64,000 bases of DNA from Tamlana sp. 2_MG-2023 (GCF_030548465.1 NZ_JAUOSF010000002.1:186001-250000), one strand, 5' to 3'; shown: positions 27,108-35,615, counted from the stretch's first letter. The notes: a model not told the origin generated them from the sequence alone. Numbers and translations: made by a program.

Positions 27108-28871
27108 ATGAGCTTTATTAAACGCGTTTTATCAACATTAACAGGCATTATTTTATTTTGTATGTTATGTGTTATTGGATTAGTTATTATTGGACTTATT
27201 GCTGGTTCGGGATCAAGTGAAACCGTACAAGTGAAACCAAATTCAGTTTTAAATTTAAAGTTAGATTTTCCTGTCAAAGATTATGCAGGAAAAGTGGAAT
27301 TTAAAGAATATTCATTTTTAAACGAGTCTAAGAAAAACGGCTTATTTAATATTATTGATGCTATTAAATACGCTGCTACAGATGACAATATCAAGGGGAT
27401 TACAATTGAAAACAATTTTGTTGATGCTGGAATTACACAGGTAAAAGCTTTACGCGGCGCATTATTAAAGTTTAAAGAATCAGGAAAATTTGTTGTAGCT
27501 TATTCAGATGTATATACGCAAAAAGATTACTATCTAAGTTCTGTTGCCGATACTGTTTTTATTAACCCAGCAGGTATGATGGAGTTTAAAGGATTGTATT
27601 CAGAACGCCTGTATTTCAAAGATTTTCAGGAAAAATCTGGAGTTAAAATGGAAGTGGTACGCTTAGGGAAATATAAAAGTGCAGTTGAGCCCTTTTTAAC
27701 CAATGAAATGAGCGATAATAATAGAGAGCAAATTACGGTTTACTTGAATTCTCTTTGGAAAGATATGAAAGCAGACATTTCGTTAAGTCGTCATGTTTCT
27801 GTTGAAAAACTTAATGTTATAGCTGATAGTTTGTTAGCTAGAAATCCAAAATTAGCAAAAACCTCAGGACTTGTTGATAAGATCGCTTATTATGATGAAT
27901 ACGTGAATGGTATGAGAAAAGCGATTGGAGTTAAAGAAAAGGAAGAACTTGAATCTGTTTCCATTTTAGATTATTCAAGATATGCTTCGACTAAAATAAA
28001 AGATTATTCAGCAAAAGATAGAATTGCAGTTATTTATGCGCAAGGTAACATTATTTATGGTGAAGGTGATGAAAATAGCATAGGTCAAGGGGCAATGAAT
28101 AAATCATTAAAAGAAGCACGAGAAGATGATAAGGTAAAGGCTGTAGTGCTTAGAATTAATTCTCCGGGAGGATCGGCTTTGGCTAGTGAACTTATTTGGA
28201 GAGAAATAGAATTGACTAAAAAAGTAAAACCTGTGATTGTTTCTATGGGGGATTTAGCGGCTTCTGGTGGTTATTATATCGCTTCGAATGCTAATAAAAT
28301 TATTGCAGAACCATCAACAATTACAGGAAGTATTGGCGTTTTTGGAATGTTACCTAACGGAAAGCAGTTGTCTGAAAATATGGGTATCAATGCTGAACAA
28401 GTAATTACAAACAAAAATGCTGTAACTTATAGTTTTTTCGAACCTTTAAATGAAGAACAACGCGCCTTTATTAAAGAAGGCATTATTGATATCTATGATT
28501 TGTTTTCTACTCGTGTAGCAGATGGAAGAAATCTTACTAGAGAGCAAGTTGAAGCAATTGCGCAAGGTCGTGTTTGGACAGGTGCTGATGCTATTTCTAT
28601 TGGTTTAGTGGATGAATTAGGAGGTCTGGATTTAGCCTTAAAACGTGCCGCTGAAACTGCTGAGATTGAAAAATACAGAATTGACGAATATCCTGTTTTT
28701 GAAAAAGATTTAGATAAAATGCTACGCGAATATGGTTTGGTAAAAGCCAAAGAAACCATTCTAGAAGAAGAACTGGGTACAGAGAATTATAAGATGCTAA
28801 AAGAAATTAAAGCTATGACCGAGAAAAAGGGCGTACAGTTATTATTTCCTTTTAGTACAGAGATTAAATAA
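27108..28871 (+). CDS. sppA: Signal peptide peptidase SppA, 67-kDa type
   Basis: Membrane-bound serine-lysine protease that degrades cleaved signal peptides. An N-terminal membrane helix (LTGIILFCMLCVIGLVIIGLIAG) is followed by two tandem S49 domains. The general-base lysine is in VRLGKYKSAVEPF in the first domain and the nucleophile serine in GDLAASGGYYIA in the second, the usual split arrangement of the long form. 587 residues fits. It begins 51 bp after menE; a separate promoter is possible in that gap. Confidence 0.95.
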   Translation: MSFIKRVLSTLTGIILFCMLCVIGLVIIGLIAGSGSSETVQVKPNSVLNLKLDFPVKDYAGKVEFKEYSFLNESKKNGLFNIIDAIKYAATDDNIKGITIENNFVDAGITQVKALRGALLKFKESGKFVVAYSDVYTQKDYYLSSVADTVFINPAGMMEFKGLYSERLYFKDFQEKSGVKMEVVRLGKYKSAVEPFLTNEMSDNNREQITVYLNSLWKDMKADISLSRHVSVEKLNVIADSLLARNPKLAKTSGLVDKIAYYDEYVNGMRKAIGVKEKEELESVSILDYSRYASTKIKDYSAKDRIAVIYAQGNIIYGEGDENSIGQGAMNKSLKEAREDDKVKAVVLRINSPGGSALASELIWREIELTKKVKPVIVSMGDLAASGGYYIASNANKIIAEPSTITGSIGVFGMLPNGKQLSENMGINAEQVITNKNAVTYSFFEPLNEEQRAFIKEGIIDIYDLFSTRVADGRNLTREQVEAIAQGRVWTGADAISIGLVDELGGLDLALKRAAETAEIEKYRIDEYPVFEKDLDKMLREYGLVKAKETILEEELGTENYKMLKEIKAMTEKKGVQLLFPFSTEIK

Positions 28872-28993
28872 AGGGTTTAAAACTTGCCATTTTATTTTTT
28901 ATACATTCATTTGCTGCATGCGTGAAACTATATGTAGGCCAATTAAAAACTACACATAAAGCGTATTCGAGAATTACTTTAAAATCAAAAAAA

Positions 28994-30799
28994 ATGAAGT
29001 TTATGAATAATAGACATTTATTAAAAGTAGTTAAGGATAACTCAAAGTTGTTTGCAGACAAAGAAATTGTTTTTCACAAAAATGAAAACCGAAACAGCTG
29101 GGAAGGGTTAACTTGGAGTGCATTTAATCATCAAGTAGAGCAAGTTTCGAAGGCCTTAATCAATTTTGGAATACATGAGCAATCTAATATTGGAATATTT
29201 GCTCAGAATACGACAGAATGGATTATGGCCGATTTCGGTATCATGGGAATTCGATCAGTTACTGTACCGATATACGCTACAAATTCAAAAAAAGAAGCCG
29301 AATACATTATAAATGACGCCCAAATAAGTGTACTCTTTGTTGGTGATCAAGAGGAATTTGAGAAAGCGCAACAAATATCTGAAAACAATAAATTTTTAAA
29401 ATTGATTGTTGTTTTAAGTCAAAAAGTAGATTTAAAAAATTACAACAACGCGGTTTATTTTACTGATTTTATTAATGCGAAATTTCCAAGTAGTATTGAA
29501 AAAGAATTAGAAAAACGTCACGTTAATTATCAATTAACAGATTTAGCCAGCATAATTTACACGTCAGGAACTACTGGAGAGCCTAAAGGAGTGATGTTGG
29601 ACCATGGTAATTTCGCATCGGTTATAGAAGCTCATATTAAAGAGTTGGATGTCAATAAAAAGGATGTGTCTTTAAGTTTTTTACCCTTAAGTCACATTTA
29701 TGAACGTATTTGGGTGTTTTTCTGTTTACATCAAGGTATTCAGGTGTATTTTAACGAAGACCCGAAGAAGATAGCTGATGTTCTTAAAGAAGTGAAACCA
29801 ACCTTAATGTGTACGGTGCCGCGAATTTTTGAGAAAATTTTTAACGCCATTCAAGATAAAAGAAAGGAAGCTTCTCCAGCCAAAATGAAGCTCGCCAGTT
29901 GGGCATTGGGCATCGGGAATACGTATCATAACAAATGCCTTAGATTAAACAAAAAAGTACCTTTATCTATAAAAATCAAGTTTAAAATTGCCGATAAATT
30001 AGTACTTAGCAAATTACGTGATGTATTTGGTGGTAATATTAAATTCATGCCTTGCGGTGGTGCGCCTTTAGCTCCAGATATGGTGTCCTTTTTTCATTCA
30101 TTCGGACTCAATGTGAAATGCGGTTACGGACTAACAGAAACCACCGCGACTGTTTCACTGTATGGCGATCAGTTTTTTGAGTTTAATTCTGCTGGCAAAA
30201 TAATTAATGGTACTGAAGTTAAAATAGGTTCAAACAACGAAATTTTAGTGAAGGGGCCAGGAGTGATGCGAGGCTATTATAAGAAACCAGAAGCTACAGC
30301 TGAAGTTTTTGAAGATGGTTGGTTTAAAACCGGTGATGCAGGAAAAATGGATAAATACAATAATTTAATCATTACCGACAGAATTAAAGATTTAATGAAA
30401 ACCTCTGGCGGAAAGTATATTGCACCTCAAAAGCTAGAAACCACTTTGGTTGGTGATGCTTTTATTGAACAAATAGCAGTAATAGGAGATCAACAAAAGT
30501 ATGTCACGGCATTGGCGGTACCAAGCTTTGAAAATATTAAAAAATACGCCGAAGAGCACAAAATTAGTTTTAAAAACATAGAAGATTTAATTGCCAATAC
30601 GCAAATTAAAGCCATGTTTGAAAAGCGCTTTGAGGACTTGCAAAAAGAGTTTTCAAGATTTGAAAAAATCAAAAAATTTACCCTACTACCAAAAGAGTTT
30701 AGTATTGAAGCTGGCGAAATTACTGCAACTTTAAAACTAAAACGAAAAGTCATTCAAGAAAAATACAAAGAGCTTATTGATAAAATGTATAAGGAGTAG
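28994..30799 (+). CDS. Long-chain acyl-CoA synthetase (AMP-forming)
   Basis: Activates fatty acids to acyl-CoA. The AMP-binding motif IIYTSGTTGEPKGVMLDHGN, the CGYGLTETTATVS box, DGWFKTGDAGKMDKYNNLIITDR and the KTSGGKYIAPQKLE stretch with C-terminal helix are all intact; it resembles FadD15-type synthetases. ATG 28994 gives about 600 residues and starts with MKFMNNRHLLKVVKDNS; a further in-frame GTG at 28922 would add a basic stretch not expected in the family. It lies downstream of sppA and converges with tetR at 30815, only 15 bp away. Confidence 0.9.
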   Translation: MKFMNNRHLLKVVKDNSKLFADKEIVFHKNENRNSWEGLTWSAFNHQVEQVSKALINFGIHEQSNIGIFAQNTTEWIMADFGIMGIRSVTVPIYATNSKKEAEYIINDAQISVLFVGDQEEFEKAQQISENNKFLKLIVVLSQKVDLKNYNNAVYFTDFINAKFPSSIEKELEKRHVNYQLTDLASIIYTSGTTGEPKGVMLDHGNFASVIEAHIKELDVNKKDVSLSFLPLSHIYERIWVFFCLHQGIQVYFNEDPKKIADVLKEVKPTLMCTVPRIFEKIFNAIQDKRKEASPAKMKLASWALGIGNTYHNKCLRLNKKVPLSIKIKFKIADKLVLSKLRDVFGGNIKFMPCGGAPLAPDMVSFFHSFGLNVKCGYGLTETTATVSLYGDQFFEFNSAGKIINGTEVKIGSNNEILVKGPGVMRGYYKKPEATAEVFEDGWFKTGDAGKMDKYNNLIITDRIKDLMKTSGGKYIAPQKLETTLVGDAFIEQIAVIGDQQKYVTALAVPSFENIKKYAEEHKISFKNIEDLIANTQIKAMFEKRFEDLQKEFSRFEKIKKFTLLPKEFSIEAGEITATLKLKRKVIQEKYKELIDKMYKE

Positions 30800-30814
30800 T
30801 TTGTATTTATGTTA

Positions 30815-31441
30815 TTATAACTCATCCGAAACAATCAATTTATATTCATTTTGACCTTTTAAGGTTAAATAAGGAAAAATGGATTGCATTAAAACTACCG
30901 AATATGTTGAGATTGATTTCTTTGTTAGTTTAGAGTGAAAAATTTCAGCATCAGCTATCCAAAAATCACTTAAAAGCTGAAGACGTTTATACAAATTTTT
31001 ATATTCGTTAGGTAAAATTTCTTCTCGAATTAAATCGTTTTCAATTAATAAATTAAAAAGCATTGAGAATTGTTGCTCTCTTTCAGTAATTAATTTTGAA
31101 TAATGAATTTTAATTTTTTTGTTCTCACGCATAATTTGAACAAAATCAAGTAGAAAAAAACGATATTCATAAAAATTATTCATCATTGTTTGAGAAATAC
31201 TGACCAGTGATTTGAAAGGGTTTTTAAACTCTTGCATACTTGACATACTATTATCAATGCTTTTCACTAACTTAAAATACAAAGCTTCAATAATATCTTC
31301 CCTTTTTTTAAAATGATAATTTAAATTCCCTTGACTTATTTCCATTTTATTCGCTATTGTTCTAAGCGTTACGTTAGACAAGCCAAGTGAATTAAATAAC
31401 TCTAAAGAGTTTTCTAAAATTATTTCTTTAGTCTTTTTCAT
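30815..31441 (-). CDS. TetR-family transcriptional repressor
   Basis: About 208 residues. The N-terminal helix-turn-helix is clear: KEIILENSLELFNSLGLSNVTLRTIANKMEISQGNLNYHFKKREDII. The C-terminal ligand domain is divergent. I place the start at the ATG at 31441 (MKKTKEIILENS) rather than ten codons upstream, since the upstream residues would lie in the predicted promoter. It is transcribed away from the membrane protein/monooxygenase operon; two copies of a 20-bp box lie between them, so it most likely represses both that operon and itself. Confidence 0.9.
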   Translation of the reverse strand: MKKTKEIILENSLELFNSLGLSNVTLRTIANKMEISQGNLNYHFKKREDIIEALYFKLVKSIDNSMSSMQEFKNPFKSLVSISQTMMNNFYEYRFFLLDFVQIMRENKKIKIHYSKLITEREQQFSMLFNLLIENDLIREEILPNEYKNLYKRLQLLSDFWIADAEIFHSKLTKKSISTYSVVLMQSIFPYLTLKGQNEYKLIVSDEL

Positions 31442-31445
31442 TTTA

Positions 31446-31453
31446 CAAAGATA
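31446..31453 (-). promoter_or_regulatory. Candidate -7 element of tetR
   Basis: On the minus strand TATCTTTG exactly fits TAnnTTTG, just 5 nt before the ATG at 31441. Transcription would begin at or next to the start codon, which implies a leaderless or nearly leaderless message. Confidence 0.45.
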
Positions 31454-31457
31454 AAAA

Positions 31458-31477
31458 ATTAGTAACATTGACCTAAT
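31458..31477. promoter_or_regulatory. TetR operator box 1
   Basis: ATTAGTAACATTGACCTAAT: outer ATTAG/CTAAT ends are inverted repeats. 16 or more of 20 bases match box 2, placed 30 bp away. Confidence 0.6.
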
Positions 31478-31487
31478 ATTGAAACAA

Positions 31488-31507
31488 ATTAGTACTTTTG
31501 ACCTAAT
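31488..31507. promoter_or_regulatory. TetR operator box 2 overlapping the promoter of the monooxygenase operon
   Basis: ATTAGTACTTTTGACCTAAT, second copy of the box. Inside it TACTTTTG (31493-31500) is a perfect TAnnTTTG -7 element for the operon starting at 31524, with TTG at 31468-31470 (inside box 1) as a possible -33 at 22-bp spacing. Repressor on the box would block RNA polymerase. Confidence 0.6.
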
Positions 31508-31523
31508 TTAAAATTAACTAAAA

Positions 31524-31940
31524 ATGAATACTGAAAAAATTAGTAGTAAAATTGCGAGTTGGTCCTTAATGTTTGTTGGTATTGGGCATACAATAACAGA
31601 TTTAACAAGCCGAAAAACGTCATCGCAAAATGACTTTATCATAAAAATGAAAGAGTTTCCTATTGAAGTGTTAGGAAGCAATGCAACTATTTTTTCTTTC
31701 CATCAAGGTTTCAGTTTAATGATGGGGTTATTACTTTTTGGCTATGGATTATTAAATATATTGATTTTGAGAAACAATCAAACATCACCAATTCCAGTCA
31801 ACATTGTTTTCTTTAACATTGTAATTTGCTTAATTTCACTCGTTATATCTATTAAATATTTTTTCATAGTGCCAATTCTATTTATTGGTATTGCCTTTTT
31901 AGGATTTACAATTTCGTTAATTACAAAACGTATAAAATGA
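31524..31940 (+). CDS. Small four-helix membrane protein of unknown function
   Basis: 138 residues with about four hydrophobic segments (near residues 12-28, 65-85, 92-112, 115-133). I do not recognise a named family with confidence; proteins of this look are often annotated as hypothetical membrane proteins beside TetR regulators. It is the first gene of a two-gene operon: its stop overlaps the start of the FAD monooxygenase by four bases (ATGA). Its transcription should be under the TetR repressor encoded divergently. Confidence 0.8.
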   Translation: MNTEKISSKIASWSLMFVGIGHTITDLTSRKTSSQNDFIIKMKEFPIEVLGSNATIFSFHQGFSLMMGLLLFGYGLLNILILRNNQTSPIPVNIVFFNIVICLISLVISIKYFFIVPILFIGIAFLGFTISLITKRIK

Positions 31941-33073
31941 AAATTTCAATAATAGGAGGCGGAATAGGAGGCTTAACCACTGCAATTGCATTGAAACAAA
32001 AAGGTTTTGAGGTAGAAATATTTGAACAATATAAAGAAATTAAGAAAGCAGGTTCAGGTATAAATTTGGCAATTAACGCAATGCAAATCTATAAAAGATT
32101 AGGTATTTATGATGAAATCGCATCTTTAGGTAGTTACACAAATGCCTTATTTATTTCAGATGAAAAATTCAACATACTTTCTGAAATAAAGCTATTAAAA
32201 ACAGAACAGGAATTTAAGACAAAAGCTTTTGCAATTCACAGAGCAGTTTTACATACCATTTTAGTAAATAAATTAGATGGTGTAAAAATTCACTTAAATA
32301 AAAAGTTAAAATCGTTAAGTCAGACAAATAATGAAGTGATTTTTGATTTTGAAGATGGAACAACATATAGCTCAAACATATTAATTGGAGCAGATGGAAT
32401 TCATTCTGTAGTTAGAAAATCAATCATTGATAACACTGAATTACGAATGGCGAAACAAGTTTGTTGGAGAGGTATCGTGAAAACAGCTATTTCTAATAAA
32501 TATGAAACCGAATTAAATGAATTATGGGGAAAAGGAAAACGTTTTGGTTTTGTTAAAATTAATAAAAATGAAGTGTATTGGTATGCATTAACAAATTACA
32601 AAATAGACTATAAAGTAGAATTTAGTAATGCAAATTTGGAAGAATTATTTTCAAATTTTAGTCCTGTAGTAAAACAAATAATATCAAAAACAGAGAAAAG
32701 AAATATCATTTTCAATGAAATGATGGACTTAAAACCAATGTCAAGCTGGCATCATAAAAATGTATGTTTAATCGGAGATGCATCTCACGCCACAACACCG
32801 AATTTAGGACAAGGTGCTTGTCAAGCTATTGAAACTGCTTTTGTAATTGCAGAATGTCTATCAACTGAAAATAATATAAATTTAGCATTTGAAAAACTGG
32901 AAAAAATAAGAAAAAAGAATGTCAAAAAAGTTATAAATACAAGTTGGATAGTGGGAAAAATAGCTCACTTAAATAACCGAATTGGAATCTTTTTGAGGAA
33001 TAACATTATGAAACTAATACCCAAAAAAATCACTGAAAAACAATCGACTTCTTTATACAAACTGAATTATTGA
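31937..33073 (+). CDS. FAD-dependent monooxygenase (p-hydroxybenzoate hydroxylase fold)
   Basis: 378-residue class A flavoprotein hydroxylase. The FAD-binding GxGxxG is MKISIIGGGIGGLTTAIAL, the DG motif is LIGADGIHSVVR near residue 150, and the GD motif is CLIGDASHATTPNLGQGACQAIE near 275. These enzymes hydroxylate aromatic or polycyclic substrates; relatives include TetX-type and urate or zeaxanthin-type enzymes, but no specific substrate can be read here. Translationally coupled to the upstream membrane protein and presumably induced by the TetR ligand, so a detoxification role is inferred. Hairpin site A begins 17 nt after its stop codon. Confidence 0.9.
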   Translation: MKISIIGGGIGGLTTAIALKQKGFEVEIFEQYKEIKKAGSGINLAINAMQIYKRLGIYDEIASLGSYTNALFISDEKFNILSEIKLLKTEQEFKTKAFAIHRAVLHTILVNKLDGVKIHLNKKLKSLSQTNNEVIFDFEDGTTYSSNILIGADGIHSVVRKSIIDNTELRMAKQVCWRGIVKTAISNKYETELNELWGKGKRFGFVKINKNEVYWYALTNYKIDYKVEFSNANLEELFSNFSPVVKQIISKTEKRNIIFNEMMDLKPMSSWHHKNVCLIGDASHATTPNLGQGACQAIETAFVIAECLSTENNINLAFEKLEKIRKKNVKKVINTSWIVGKIAHLNNRIGIFLRNNIMKLIPKKITEKQSTSLYKLNY

Positions 33074-33089
33074 AAATAACTCCAGAGTA

Positions 33090-33279
33090 CACCGTGTAAA
33101 AAAACATAACTAAATTAGGCTTTCCAAGAGATTTTTGCTTGTTTACCAAATCCACCAAATTTTTAATTGGGCTTTTAGGTTTGACAAGTTAAAAACAAAA
33201 TTAAAAATTTAGCTCTTTTTTATCCTTAAAAACAATTACCTTTTTACGCGCTACGTTCTATACACATAAACCGTTGGGC
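33090..33279 (+). repeat. Cassette-type hairpin site A (attC-like)
   Basis: This 190-bp intergenic segment is homologous along its length to site B. Shared landmarks in order: CATAACTAAATTAG (33105-33118), a 12-bp perfect stem AAATTTTTAATT (33157-33168) / AATTAAAAATTT (33199-33210) with a 30-nt loop, GCGCTACGTTCTATACACA (33248-33266), and a terminal GTTGGGC (33273-33279), which fits the integron core GTTRRRY. It sits 17 nt after the monooxygenase stop and the next gene starts 32 nt after the GTT. Left and right ends are imperfectly complementary. Confidence 0.6.
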
Positions 33280-33304
33280 TTAATGTAAAAAAACATTTGG
33301 GAAA

Positions 33305-33874
33305 TTGACAGAATTACAGAAATATATTACTTCCTACTTTGGAATCACAAACCGGAATATGGACAAAATAACATCCTTGTTTACGGAATCTGAACTGAAA
33401 AAAGGAGAATTTTTTACGAAATCTGGTCAATATTGCGAAAAACTGAGTTTTGTGCGAACTGGTTTTATACGAGTTTTTGCAAACGCTAATGATAAAGAAG
33501 TTACCCAATGGATTTCTACCAAAGGATATTTCATAACCGATTTGTATAGTTTCACTTTCAAACAGCGAGCAAAATGGAATATTCAAGCCTTAACGGACTG
33601 CGAGCTTTACACAATCGATAAATTGAATTACAAACTTTTGAACAATGTAGTTCCGAATTGGGCGGAAATGGAAAAACAATTTATTGCAGGTTGTTTCATT
33701 CAATTAGAAGATAGGGTTTTTAGTCATTTATCGCTTAATGCCGAAGAACGTTATGATAAACTTTTTGAGAACAACAAAGAGCTTTTTAACCAAGTTCCCT
33801 TACAATATCTCGCTTCAATGCTCGGAATGTCGCCAGAAACGTTCAGCCGAATAAGAAACAAAAAAAATTCTTGA
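33305..33874 (+). CDS. Crp/Fnr-family transcriptional regulator
   Basis: 189 residues. The N-terminal cyclic-nucleotide-binding beta roll is visible (FTESELKKGEFFTKSGQYCEKLSFVRTGFIRVFA), followed by a helical linker and a short C-terminal helix-turn-helix (QVPLQYLASMLGMSPETFSRIRNKK). There are no cysteines arranged for an iron-sulphur cluster, so a ligand-type or orphan regulator is likely. TTG 33305 gives the expected N-terminus; the next in-frame ATG (33359) would cut into the domain. It pairs with the SRPBCC gene 26 bp downstream, and the pair is bounded by hairpin sites A and B, suggesting it was acquired as one unit. Confidence 0.85.
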   Translation: MTELQKYITSYFGITNRNMDKITSLFTESELKKGEFFTKSGQYCEKLSFVRTGFIRVFANANDKEVTQWISTKGYFITDLYSFTFKQRAKWNIQALTDCELYTIDKLNYKLLNNVVPNWAEMEKQFIAGCFIQLEDRVFSHLSLNAEERYDKLFENNKELFNQVPLQYLASMLGMSPETFSRIRNKKNS

Positions 33875-33932
33875 TTTTTGTCAAGAGCAAGAATTTGATT
33901 TGAATCGAACTTTGTCAGATAAATTAAAAATT

Positions 33933-34355
33933 ATGGCAAAGCAAATTAAAACATCGATTACGATAAACGCAAGTAAAGAGAAAATATGGAAAATACTTAC
34001 AGACTTTGAGAAATATCACGAATGGAACTCATTTATTAAGTCGGTAACTGGAGAAGTAAAAGTTGGAAACCAAATTAAAATAAAACTACAAGGAATGGCC
34101 TTTAAACCAATCGTATTGACTTTAAAAGAAAATACAGAATTAAAATGGCTTGGTCATCTTTGGTTCAAAGGACTTTTTGACGGAAAACATAAATTCAAAC
34201 TGACCGACAACGGAAACGGAACGACTAATTTTGAGCAGAGCGAAATTTTTAGCGGAATATTAGTTAAATTATTTACCAAGAGTTTGGACAAGGACACGAA
34301 GAATGATTTTGATCAAATGAACAAGGAATTGAAATTACGTGCAGAAAAACACTAA
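33933..34355 (+). CDS. SRPBCC-family (START/Bet v 1-like) protein
   Basis: About 140 residues. TSITINASKEKIWKILTDFEKYHEWNSFIKSVTGE is the typical opening of polyketide-cyclase/SRPBCC lipid- or ligand-binding proteins, followed by alternating strands and a C-terminal helix (LFTKSLDKDTKNDFDQMNKELKLR). Function unknown; these folds bind hydrophobic small molecules. ATG 33933 is chosen over an upstream TTG at 33900 because the conserved fold begins right after it. Directly after the stop codon, site B begins (6 nt). Confidence 0.85.
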   Translation: MAKQIKTSITINASKEKIWKILTDFEKYHEWNSFIKSVTGEVKVGNQIKIKLQGMAFKPIVLTLKENTELKWLGHLWFKGLFDGKHKFKLTDNGNGTTNFEQSEIFSGILVKLFTKSLDKDTKNDFDQMNKELKLRAEKH

Positions 34356-34360
34356 GCACA

Positions 34361-34551
34361 ACAACTGAGATAGTTCATAGCTAATTAGTTGCTTAATCGA
34401 TGTTAAGGCATATATGAAAAGTCGCCAAATTTTTAAATTTGACGATTTCCACTAAAAAAGATAAATAGTAAAATTTAAAAACCTGGCTTGTGCTCAACCG
34501 AAAAATAAAAGCTATTTTAGACGCTACATTCCATATAGAGCAAGGTTACTC
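34361..34551 (+). repeat. Cassette-type hairpin site B (attC-like)
   Basis: Homologous to site A with nearly identical spacing: CATAGCTAATTAG (34376-34388), stem GCCAAATTTTTAAATTT (34424-34440) / AAATTTAAAAACCTGGC (34471-34487; 15 of 17 pair) with again a 30-nt loop, ACGCTACATTCCATATAGA (34521-34539), and a terminal GTT (34545-34547) followed by ACTC instead of GGGC. From inner stem start to GCTAC is 98 nt (95 in A); from GCTAC to GTT is 22 nt (23 in A). The next gene starts 26 nt after the GTT. Confidence 0.6.
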
Positions 34552-34570
34552 ACAATAAAAAAAATCAAAA

Positions 34571-35560
34571 ATGTTTAGATATATTATCAAAAAAAATGGA
34601 AAACATGGCTTTATAAATCAAGAAGGCCAAGAGGTTATTAAACCCATATTTGAAATGGTGTCGGAGTTTAATGAAGGGCTTGCTTGGGCTGTAATTGAAA
34701 AAAACGGAAAATGGTTTTCAGGTTTTATAAATGAAATAGGAGATTGGGTTATTGAGCCTACATTTTCTGGTTACGGCTGGTCTATGAACGAAACAAGTCT
34801 TTTTTCAGAAGGATTGGCGCCCATACAAGCCGATAACAAAAAAATGATGTTTATTAATAAATTGGGCGATCAAGTTACCGACCCAATATTTGATAATGCA
34901 TATCATTTCTCTGAAAATCGTGCATTGGTGTCTATAAATGGCTTATTCGGCTATATAGATGCCTTAGGCAATCAAGTTATAAATTGTAAATATGGTGTAA
35001 ATTCCGTTTTTGCACAAAACAGTAGATTTTCACAAGGACTTGCTGCTGTTCGCTTTAGTAGAGATAAAAACGGAAAGAGAAGTGAACATACTTTCGGTTA
35101 TATAAATAAAAATGGAGATGTTGTTTTTGAGCCTGAAAATTATAAAGCTAATGCTTTTTCAGAAGGCTTTGCCATGGTTCATGATGGTTATGATTATTAT
35201 TTTATAAATTTAGACGGAGAAGTGCCGTTTGAAAGAACATCTCAAACCGAAACAAGTTTCTCTGAAAATCTTGCCAATATTTATGACAATGAAACGGAAT
35301 GTTTCGGTTATATAAACACAAAAGGCGCATGGGTTATTGAACCAAAATTCGTATCATGCTTTAGGTTTACAGAAGGATTAGCAGTTGCTAAAAGACCTGG
35401 TATGAAAACCACAGGTTATATAAACAAAACTGGCGAAATGGTGATTTCTGAAAAATTTAAAATAGCACTACCTTTTAAAAATGGACTTGCTTATGTTAAG
35501 GATAAAAAAAGAGAAGGTTACATCAATAACTTGGGAGAGTTCGTTTGGAAATCAAAATAG
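34571..35560 (+). CDS. WG-repeat protein
   Basis: 329 residues made almost entirely of about eight WG (KWG-leptospira-type) beta repeats: GKHGFINQEGQEVIKP, GWINEIGDWVIEP-like, KKMMFINKLGDQVTDP, GLFGYIDALGNQVI, GYINKNGDVVFEP, CFGYINTKGAWVIEP, TTGYINKTGEMVISEK and REGYINNLGEFVW. No signal peptide, so cytoplasmic. WG repeats are thought to be protein-interaction modules; no function is assigned. It starts 26 nt after the GTT of site B, and a truncated copy of the site follows its stop, so it may be a second cassette of the same array. Confidence 0.88.
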   Translation: MFRYIIKKNGKHGFINQEGQEVIKPIFEMVSEFNEGLAWAVIEKNGKWFSGFINEIGDWVIEPTFSGYGWSMNETSLFSEGLAPIQADNKKMMFINKLGDQVTDPIFDNAYHFSENRALVSINGLFGYIDALGNQVINCKYGVNSVFAQNSRFSQGLAAVRFSRDKNGKRSEHTFGYINKNGDVVFEPENYKANAFSEGFAMVHDGYDYYFINLDGEVPFERTSQTETSFSENLANIYDNETECFGYINTKGAWVIEPKFVSCFRFTEGLAVAKRPGMKTTGYINKTGEMVISEKFKIALPFKNGLAYVKDKKREGYINNLGEFVWKSK

Positions 35561-35587
35561 GCTTGATTAATATAAAACCCACGCATT

Positions 35588-35615
35588 CATCGTGTCAAAT
35601 TAATAGCTAATTAGA
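35588..35615 (+). repeat. Left half of a third cassette-type site (site C, truncated)
   Basis: CGTGT (35591) followed 16 nt later by CTAATTAG matches the left arms of A (CGTGT 33093, CTAAATTAG 17 nt later) and B (ATAGCTAATTAG). It lies 28 nt after the WG-gene stop. The inner stem and the right half are missing; two unrelated palindromes occupy that place. Confidence 0.35.

Noticed and set aside
31937-33073. Tetracycline-inactivating TetX
   Set aside because: The FAD-monooxygenase motifs are generic; there is no evidence for tetracycline specificity, and adjacency to a TetR-family regulator says nothing about the drug.
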